Shown here piece after piece: positions 23,594-29,546 of a stretch of DNA of 29,546 nucleotides. Source of the stretch: Crocosphaera chwakensis CCY0110. Its GTDB lineage: Bacteria > Cyanobacteriota > Cyanobacteriia > Cyanobacteriales > Microcystaceae. Location of the stretch: NCBI RefSeq assembly GCF_000169335.1, contig NZ_AAXW01000053.1, positions 1 to 29,546 of the forward strand, in the 5' to 3' direction. Positions within the stretch are counted from its first letter, which is position 1; each line of letters begins with the position of its first letter. The position numbers were made by a program, and so were the translations under genes. The notes under the pieces are model-generated. The model searched no databases, was not told where the DNA came from, and was given only the letters and a program-made list of their open reading frames with translations.

Positions 23594-24867
23594 TCTGATC
23601 TAAGCAAAGGTTTAACTAAAGATAATCCCAACCCTTGCAAAGCTAACCGTTCAAACCAAGGAACTGACCAACCATGACGCATTTTGAATAAGAAAAATTG
23701 CTCAAAGGCTGTTTTACTCCAACTCACCCATTTTCCTTGTAAGGCGATCGCTTTTCTGCGTTTTTCTGTGATAGCATCGGGTAAAATGGGGGCAGCCAAA
23801 AAACAAACCCCCGTTTGTCCAAAATCAGCCAAACATAAAGCTTCTAGGGTTGGAATCATCAAATTACTCGATATTTCTCCTAATTCACAAGCAATATTAT
23901 GGGCTACTGCTATTCCCATTGCTTCTGTCATTTGTCCTGTTTTGGGAACTCCGATAGGAATGGGAGTCACTTCTGGGGGTTTAATTTGCACCACAACACC
24001 CACACCATAAAGGGAGGGATAGTCAGGATGTTGTCCAGTGGGTAAAACGGATAAAAATCCCTTTTCATCCGTTAATTCAGGGATTTCTCTCAAAAAACTA
24101 GGACCTCGAAAGGGAGGTAACAACATGGCATATTTAAAGGGCAAAGTCTGATCAGTTGATAAATAGATCGTATCAGATGAAATATGGGAAATCGCAGCAT
24201 TTTCTAGGATATTAATGTTATGTTCTGCCATTAATTTTGTAACTAATGCCTGAGAATTGGCCATGCTACCTATTCCTAAATGTCCTAGATAAGGTTCAGG
24301 GGTAACAAAGGTAATGGAAATTTGTTCTCGCTGTCGTAATCTCCTGAGAATTGCATCTGCTAACAGGGTAAATTCGTAGGCCGGACCAAAACAACTAGCC
24401 CCAGGAACTGCCCCCACCACCAATGGACCTGGATCAGCTAAAAATTCGGACCATGCTTGACCGGCTTTTTGTGCATGATGGGGATTACACACAGATTGAG
24501 TATATCCTGTTTCTGGTCCGAGTCCAGGAATAGCATCTAAAGCGAGTTCTGCACCAGTTGCGACGATAACATAGTCATAGGTTATAATTTCATCTTCTAC
24601 TGTTATTTGTTGTATTTTTGGGTCTAGTTTTGTAACGGTTCCTAATAACCAATTAATTCCCCTTTTTTCTACTATAAGCTTGATTTCTAATTGAATCCGT
24701 TGCAATGAAATTAAGTTTAATGCAACCCAAGGTAAAGACGGAATAAAAGTAAACTTGGGTTGATTAGAAATAATTGTAATTTTATGAGAAGAAGAGAGTA
24801 AATGGCGCAATTCATAGGCTGTTGGTAATCCTCCTATTCCTCCGCCAATAACAACAATATGAGCCAT
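23590..24867 (-). CDS. Sulfide:quinone oxidoreductase-like flavoprotein
   Basis: Starting at ATG 24867 (AAAGG seven bases upstream, better than GTG 24876) the protein has 425 residues. The N-terminal FAD fold is HIVVIGGGIGGLPTAYEL; VIVATGAEL and GVGVVVQIKPPEVTPIPIGVPKTG are typical of SQR and type II NADH dehydrogenase relatives. Cys127 (QSVCNP), Cys159 (GASCFGP) and Cys355 (TGVCFLA) match the three cysteines of SQR that form the persulfide and hold FAD, favouring sulfide oxidation over NADH oxidation. SQR passes sulfide electrons to plastoquinone; a C-terminal amphipathic end (MRHGWSVPWFERLALQGLG) could seat it on the membrane. Its 3' end overlaps that of the haem gene by 4 bp, so the two run convergently. 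Confidence 0.8.
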   Translation of the reverse strand: MAHIVVIGGGIGGLPTAYELRHLLSSSHKITIISNQPKFTFIPSLPWVALNLISLQRIQLEIKLIVEKRGINWLLGTVTKLDPKIQQITVEDEIITYDYVIVATGAELALDAIPGLGPETGYTQSVCNPHHAQKAGQAWSEFLADPGPLVVGAVPGASCFGPAYEFTLLADAILRRLRQREQISITFVTPEPYLGHLGIGSMANSQALVTKLMAEHNINILENAAISHISSDTIYLSTDQTLPFKYAMLLPPFRGPSFLREIPELTDEKGFLSVLPTGQHPDYPSLYGVGVVVQIKPPEVTPIPIGVPKTGQMTEAMGIAVAHNIACELGEISSNLMIPTLEALCLADFGQTGVCFLAAPILPDAITEKRRKAIALQGKWVSWSKTAFEQFFLFKMRHGWSVPWFERLALQGLGLSLVKPLLRSD

Positions 24868-24911
24868 AATTGACACCTTTAAATGTTGCCATGAATTAAG
24901 AAACAGGTGAT

Positions 24912-25835
24912 TTACATCTTGGGGACAATATCCATTAAGGCTGATTTAATCGTAAGATATTGGTATTGAAATCCTAAGGCTAGGGTTTCTTTCGGCAACA
25001 CTTGTTGACCTTCTAAAACAACTTTTGAGCCTTCTCCTAAGAGAACTTCTAGGGCGAAATCAGGTACTGGCAACCAAGAAGGTCGATTCATCACGTCTCC
25101 TAGGGTTTGACATAATTCATTCATTCGCACGGGATTAGGGGCTGTAGCGTTAAATGTTCCGACAATACCTGATCGGTTTAACGATTCTTTAATTAACTGT
25201 ACCAAATCATCAATATGAATCCAAGAAAACCACTGACGACCACTGCCAATTGGTCCACCGGCAAATAGTTTAAAGGGTGGAATCATACGAGCTAAAGCCC
25301 CTTCTGTACCTAAAACAATGCCGAACCGCAAAATGACTAAACGGACATTGACTTTTTTTACTTCTTGCGCTTCACTTTCCCAAGCTTGACAAACTTCGGC
25401 TAAAAAATCATCACCAGGGGGACTATTTTCATCAAAGGTTTTTGTTTCGCTGGTACCATAATAACCCACAGCAGAAGGATTAATTAAAACGGAAGGTTTA
25501 TCTTTTGCTTTGCTAATGGCTTCGACTATTTTTCGGGTTCCTAACTGACGGCTTTCTAAGATGGCTTTTTTATGTTCAGGACTCCATCTTTCTGCAATAG
25601 GTTCTCCTGCTAAATTCACCACAGCATCACACCCTGATATTTTATTTTGCCACTCTCCTGATTCTGTGGCATTATAAGCAACTATTTCCACATTGGGAAA
25701 AGTAGAAGGGGGATAAATTGTTGTAGCACGATTAATGTTTCGGGTGAAGATAACAAATTGATGACCTTCATCCTTTAAGCTATTAATTAATCGAGTTCCT
25801 ACAAACCCCGTGGCACCAGTAATTGCGATTTTCAT
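24912..25835 (-). CDS. TIGR01777/SDR39-type NAD(P)-dependent epimerase-like protein
   Basis: The 307-residue protein opens with TGATGFVGTRL, the Gly-rich nucleotide-binding motif of extended short-chain dehydrogenases, has VVNLAGEPI and the SAVGYYG catalytic Tyr region, and ends with the ALGFQYQY.T domain typical of the TIGR01777 (YfcH-like) group. Its substrate is not known in any member. It is separated from the SQR-like gene by 44 bp on the same strand; no functional link is obvious. A minus-strand ATG at 25835 lies 128 bp from the dnaB start on the other strand. Confidence 0.85.
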   Translation of the reverse strand: MKIAITGATGFVGTRLINSLKDEGHQFVIFTRNINRATTIYPPSTFPNVEIVAYNATESGEWQNKISGCDAVVNLAGEPIAERWSPEHKKAILESRQLGTRKIVEAISKAKDKPSVLINPSAVGYYGTSETKTFDENSPPGDDFLAEVCQAWESEAQEVKKVNVRLVILRFGIVLGTEGALARMIPPFKLFAGGPIGSGRQWFSWIHIDDLVQLIKESLNRSGIVGTFNATAPNPVRMNELCQTLGDVMNRPSWLPVPDFALEVLLGEGSKVVLEGQQVLPKETLALGFQYQYLTIKSALMDIVPKM

Positions 25836-25963
25836 TGTTTAAATCGTTATTCTTAATAGTTATTAGCATAACCGATCAAGGAGTCGTGATTCAATCTTTA
25901 GTACAGAGTTACCTAAATAACAAAATTGCAGTAAAATTAGGATGTTGTGTTACGAAGTTGCTT

Positions 25964-27301
25964 ATGGTTATTAATCAAACCCTTCCCCCTCAAAATATTG
26001 AAGCAGAAGAGTCTATTTTAGGTGGAATTTTACTTGACCCTGAAGCGATGGGACGGGTGGTGGATTTAATGAATCCAGAAGCGTTTTATGTTCAGTCCCA
26101 TAAAGAAATTTATCAAGCAGCTTTAAAGTTATATGGACAGGGACAACCGACGGATTTTTTAACGGTTAAAAGTACCTTAGATGATCATCATTTATTAGAA
26201 CAAGTTGGTGGACTCAATAAGTTAACTCAGTTGTTAGATCGAACGGTTTCTGCGGTAAATATTGACCGTTATGCAACTTTAGTAATGGATAAATATTTAC
26301 GCCGTCAATTGATTGCTGCGGGTCATGAAATTGTTGATTTAGGATTTGAAACCACTCAAGCATTAGAGATTGTTTTGGATGAGTCAGAAAAAAAGATTTT
26401 TGCTTTAACTCAAAAACGTCCTCAAGAGGGATTAATCCCGATTTCTGATACCATTATTAAAACCTTTAACGAGTTAGAAAAACTCCACGAACAAACTGCA
26501 CTTCCGGGTATCGAAACTGGATTTTATGACTTAGATGCGATGACAGGAGGGTTGCAACGTTCGGACTTAATTATAATAGCGGGTCGTCCATCAATGGGGA
26601 AAACAGCATTTGGGTTAGGAGTGGCCGCAAATATTGCCAAAAACTTTGATTTACCAGTAGCAATGTTTAGTTTAGAAATGTCAAAAGAACAGCTTTCTAT
26701 GCGTTTATTAGCAGCAGAAGCAGGAATAGAAAGTAACCGTTTGCGTTCAGGAAGATTTGTACAAAATGATTATGAAAAAATTAGTATTGCTATTGGTACT
26801 TTATCCAATTTGCCGATTTATATCGATGATGCTGCTAATATTACAGTGACTCAAATTCGCTCTCAAGTTCGTCGTTTACTAGCAGAAAAGAAAGGAGAAT
26901 TTGGTTTAGTTTTAATTGATTATTTACAATTAATGGAGGGTTCAGGTAGCGAAAATAGAGTTCAAGAATTATCAAAAATTACTCGTTCTTTGAAGGGGTT
27001 AGCTCGTGAAATCAAAGCCCCAGTTATTGCTTTATCTCAATTAAGTCGTGCAGTTGAAGCAAGAAATAATAAACGTCCAATGATGTCAGATTTACGAGAA
27101 AGTGGTGCGATTGAACAAGATGCTGATTTAATTATGATGTTATATAGGGATGAATATTATAATCCTGATACGGTAGATAGAGGAATAGCTGAAATCCTTT
27201 TAACTAAGCATCGTAATGGACCAACTGGAACCGTTAGATTATTATTTCAGCCAGAATTAACTAAATTTTTGAATATGCAAAACAGTTCTAATTATGCCTA
27301 A
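25964..27301 (+). CDS. dnaB: Replicative DNA helicase DnaB
   Basis: DnaB unwinds DNA ahead of the replication fork as a hexamer. From ATG 25964 the protein has 445 residues, beginning with the standard LPPQNIEAEESILGGILL; the frame stays open upstream to 25823, but the extra 47 codons are unlike the family and overlap the divergent epimerase gene. Features: N-terminal helical domain (about 10-110), Walker A GRPSMGKTAFG near 201, Walker B LVLIDYLQLM near 308, and RESGAIEQDADLIMMLYR in the last third. There is no intein: the site used by the Synechocystis DnaB intein (between RESG and the following residue) is uninterrupted. It overlaps the next gene by 8 bp. Confidence 0.95.
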   Translation: MVINQTLPPQNIEAEESILGGILLDPEAMGRVVDLMNPEAFYVQSHKEIYQAALKLYGQGQPTDFLTVKSTLDDHHLLEQVGGLNKLTQLLDRTVSAVNIDRYATLVMDKYLRRQLIAAGHEIVDLGFETTQALEIVLDESEKKIFALTQKRPQEGLIPISDTIIKTFNELEKLHEQTALPGIETGFYDLDAMTGGLQRSDLIIIAGRPSMGKTAFGLGVAANIAKNFDLPVAMFSLEMSKEQLSMRLLAAEAGIESNRLRSGRFVQNDYEKISIAIGTLSNLPIYIDDAANITVTQIRSQVRRLLAEKKGEFGLVLIDYLQLMEGSGSENRVQELSKITRSLKGLAREIKAPVIALSQLSRAVEARNNKRPMMSDLRESGAIEQDADLIMMLYRDEYYNPDTVDRGIAEILLTKHRNGPTGTVRLLFQPELTKFLNMQNSSNYA

Positions 27302-28898
27302 TTACTACTTAGCAAAATTCTCTCGATATTTATACTTAATTATATTCATTTTTCTGATATTAGGAATCCTCTTTAGATTTATAAATATTGAACAGAAAGT
27401 TTACTGGCATGATGAAATTTTTACCAGTTTACATATTAGCGGATTTTTGATGAGTGATTGGATAAATAATTTATTTACAGGAGACATTCTTGAACCTAAG
27501 CAATTACAATATTATTTACAAAATCATCCTCACAAAATGTTAGGAGATACCCTGAAGGTTTTAGCAATTGAAGATCCTCATCATCCTCCTTTATATTATA
27601 TTTTAGTAAGAGTCTGGCGACAACTATTCGGAGATTCGGTTACCGTTATTAGAAGCTTTTCTGTTTGGGTTAGTTTATTCTTTTTTCCTGCTATCTACTG
27701 GTTAAGTTGGCAATTATTCAAACAACCCATTGTGAGTGCTATATCTGTGGGATTAATTGCTGTTTCTCCTTTTTATATTCTTTATGCTCAAGAAGCTAGA
27801 GAATATGCTTTATGGACAGTTTTAATTACTTTATCGAGCGCTTCTTTATTAAAGTCCATTGAGTTGATAAATGCTCAAACAATTAACCTATCTAAATCTT
27901 ATTTAATGTGGGGAATTTATGTAATTTTGACAATCCTTAGTCTTTATACTTCTTTATTTACTTTATTTGTGATAATAGCTCAAATAGCTTATACTTTTTT
28001 CTTGAATCAATTTAGATTGACAAAAGTTTCTGTTTCTCTCAGTATTTCTTTAATACTTTCTGTTATTTTATTTACTCCTTGGATAAGTGTTTTTATAGCT
28101 AATTATGAACGATACAAACTGATTACCAGTTGGACAAAAGAGTTCCATTTTTCAGCTTTATATTTATTAAAATATTGGGGCTTTAATCTCAGTCGTATTT
28201 TTATAGACTTTGATTTAAAATTCAACAATATATTTACTAATTTTGTTATAATTATTTATTTAATCTTAGTTCTATATTCTCTCTATTTTCTAATTAATAA
28301 TACTCCTAAAAAATGTTGGTTATTCATTATTATGATGATGGGTGTTCAACTATCATGTTTATTAATTCCAGATATTGTTTTAGGAGGAGTTCGTTCTCTA
28401 TCTCCTCGTTATTTAATTCCTTTTTACATTATTACTGATGTCAGTATTGCTTATTTATTAGCTAATCAATTAATATCTCCTCAAATATTGAATACTAAAA
28501 TTTGGTCAATAATTACTCTAATTGTTTTTTCAGTTAGTCTTTTATCTTGTATCAATAATTTACAAAAAAATACATCTTATACTAAAATAATCAGTTATAG
28601 TTTACCAAAAGTAGCTCAAATAATTAATGAAAGTAATTCTCCTTTATTAATCGGTAATGATACCAGTTATAATTCAGGTAATATTATGGCATTAAGTTAT
28701 TTACTTGATTCTCATGTTAAATTACAATTATTCTCACATACTGATAACTATCAACTATCAAAAGAGTTTCACACTGTTTTCTTATTAACTGTTACTAATA
28801 AAGGAAAAGAAACCTTAGAACAATCAGAAAATATTAAAATTACTGAGGTGTTTAGAGATGAACATCTTCAGTTATGGAAAGTTAAACTTCTAAATTAA
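27294..28898 (+). CDS. Membrane glycosyltransferase, GT39/ArnT-like
   Basis: The 534-residue protein has about ten to twelve hydrophobic helices and the features of lipid-linked-sugar transferases of the GT-C type: an early acidic site (VYWHDEIFT, about 36-44), HHPPLYYIL (about 95-103) and YAQEAREYALW (about 163-173), then a C-terminal soluble part. Such enzymes add a sugar from a polyprenyl carrier to protein or envelope glycan outside the membrane. The start overlaps the dnaB stop by 8 bp, suggesting translational coupling, although the products seem unrelated. The downstream convergent gene also encodes a glycan-synthesis protein. Codon use is more AT-rich than in dnaB. Confidence 0.75.
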   Translation: MPNYYLAKFSRYLYLIIFIFLILGILFRFINIEQKVYWHDEIFTSLHISGFLMSDWINNLFTGDILEPKQLQYYLQNHPHKMLGDTLKVLAIEDPHHPPLYYILVRVWRQLFGDSVTVIRSFSVWVSLFFFPAIYWLSWQLFKQPIVSAISVGLIAVSPFYILYAQEAREYALWTVLITLSSASLLKSIELINAQTINLSKSYLMWGIYVILTILSLYTSLFTLFVIIAQIAYTFFLNQFRLTKVSVSLSISLILSVILFTPWISVFIANYERYKLITSWTKEFHFSALYLLKYWGFNLSRIFIDFDLKFNNIFTNFVIIIYLILVLYSLYFLINNTPKKCWLFIIMMMGVQLSCLLIPDIVLGGVRSLSPRYLIPFYIITDVSIAYLLANQLISPQILNTKIWSIITLIVFSVSLLSCINNLQKNTSYTKIISYSLPKVAQIINESNSPLLIGNDTSYNSGNIMALSYLLDSHVKLQLFSHTDNYQLSKEFHTVFLLTVTNKGKETLEQSENIKITEVFRDEHLQLWKVKLLN

Positions 28899-29546
28899 TT
28901 ATTGACGTTTTCTTAAAAAATTAGGACGGACTAAAACTTTTAACATTAACCAGAGAGATTTCAATTCTCCTGGCGTTTTTTTTGATTTCCATTGATCAGA
29001 ATTACCATATAAAATTGCAATTAATTTTCTTTCTTCTAATAAACTGAGATCAGAAAATGTAACAATTAGTTGACTATAGGATTTATGAAATTGAATGTCT
29101 TTAATAATAGCAGCGATGACAAGATTATGCTTCGGAAACTTTATTTTAATAATTTTATTTAGTGAAAATTGATTATTATTTACTCGAATTTCTGCTCCTA
29201 CTTCTGATATTTTAGTTATTAAACCTTTTGTATTATAATAAGAATCTAATTCAAAAATTTTAACTTTTTTCCTAACAGTTAACCAATGATAAACATCAGA
29301 TTTTGGTGCATCTACCATCATATACAATGAAATAATTAAAATGAGAATATTATATAAATTAAATAACCAAATTAATTGTAATCCTCCTAATAACTGTGGT
29401 TCCACTATACTAGAATTATCGCTGAAAACTAGAAACATACTATAGCTAAGACTAATACAATTTAATGCTAATAAAATAAATAGAGGATAAGCCAATTTTT
29501 CATTAAAGATAAAACGTTCTTGTGATAATCCTTTCGGAGTCACTTT
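28899..29546 (-). CDS. BcsA-like family 2 glycosyltransferase, C-terminal part with PilZ-like domain (partial)
   Basis: The frame is open to the window edge; the GTG at 29543 is not a real start, since it falls within VTPKGL, which in BcsA-type cellulose synthases follows the catalytic domain. What is visible: helices at about 18-42 and 52-76, then a beta-rich PilZ-like domain (about 88-175: LTVRKKVKIFE, GLITKISEVGAEI, LIVTFSDLS), and a tail (LYGNSDQWKSKKTPGELKSL). PilZ binds cyclic di-GMP, but the arginine-rich RxxxR motif is not obvious, so binding may be lost or altered. The catalytic half is outside the window. The stop is adjacent to that of the convergent GT39-like gene. Confidence 0.75.
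   Translation of the reverse strand, partial: KVTPKGLSQERFIFNEKLAYPLFILLALNCISLSYSMFLVFSDNSSIVEPQLLGGLQLIWLFNLYNILILIISLYMMVDAPKSDVYHWLTVRKKVKIFELDSYYNTKGLITKISEVGAEIRVNNNQFSLNKIIKIKFPKHNLVIAAIIKDIQFHKSYSQLIVTFSDLSLLEERKLIAILYGNSDQWKSKKTPGELKSLWLMLKVLVRPNFLRKRQ

Noticed and set aside
25823..25963. A 47-residue N-terminal extension of DnaB
   Set aside because: It is unlike any DnaB N-terminus and runs over the divergent epimerase start; the family start motif follows ATG 25964.
26940..27200. A possible intein in dnaB, common in cyanobacteria
   Set aside because: The sequence around RESGAIEQDAD and the Walker A motif is continuous.
28899..29543. A complete 214-residue membrane protein starting at GTG 29543
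   Set aside because: The frame is open to the window edge and begins inside a motif known from the middle of BcsA-like synthases, so it is a C-terminal piece.

Overview
The window is chromosomal DNA from an oxygenic cyanobacterium. It carries a photosystem II D1 gene, a cytochrome b6f Rieske protein, phylloquinone genes (menF/menA), ADP-glucose pyrophosphorylase, an NblB-type phycobilisome-degradation protein and repeated GCGATCGC (HIP1) octamers, for example at 780, 1498, 3304 and 3802. The AT-rich base composition and gene families fit a unicellular Crocosphaera/Cyanothece-type genome; this placement is inferred from content, not from a search.

Layout. 1-3110: the N-terminal part of a phospholipase-D-like lipoprotein (cut by the window edge), an EcfT-type transporter subunit, a decayed PIN toxin/antitoxin pair, a small anchored coiled-coil protein and a Uma2 nuclease. 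3190-6685: a small membrane protein, a ZIP-like transporter interrupted by a cyclic-nucleotide-binding domain, NblB, a penicillin-binding/beta-lactamase-like serine hydrolase and a small secreted protein. 6850-9108: a four-domain NeuB-type sugar-acid synthase. 9186-11695: divergent menF and menA. 11821-15861: an accessory islet with a Uma2 nuclease, a dead type ISP DNA methylase fragment, an intact methyltransferase, a VapBC-like pair and a frameshifted membrane-protein gene. 16094-19094: glgC with a clear terminator, a conserved unknown protein and an MnmC-like methyltransferase. 19118-20354: two tandem paralogous membrane proteins.

The most interesting block is 20695-24867. A psbA gene encodes a D1' (micro-oxic type) protein, carrying the reported signature replacements at canonical positions 80, 158 and 286 plus Pro144 and Met173, with all manganese ligands kept. 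It is followed on the same strand by a second-type Rieske protein, a single-domain rhodanese and a secreted CxxCH haem protein of the Tll0287/DUF3365 family. A sulfide:quinone-oxidoreductase-like flavoprotein converges on them with a 4-bp overlap. Together they look like an alternative electron-transport module for low oxygen and/or sulfide, with a palindrome inside the psbA promoter that could be its switch. No function has been shown for the set here.

24912-29546: a TIGR01777-type epimerase, an intein-free dnaB, a membrane glycosyltransferase overlapping dnaB by 8 bp, and the C-terminal end of a BcsA-like glycosyltransferase with a PilZ-like domain, cut by the window edge. No rRNA, tRNA, CRISPR array or insertion sequence was recognised.
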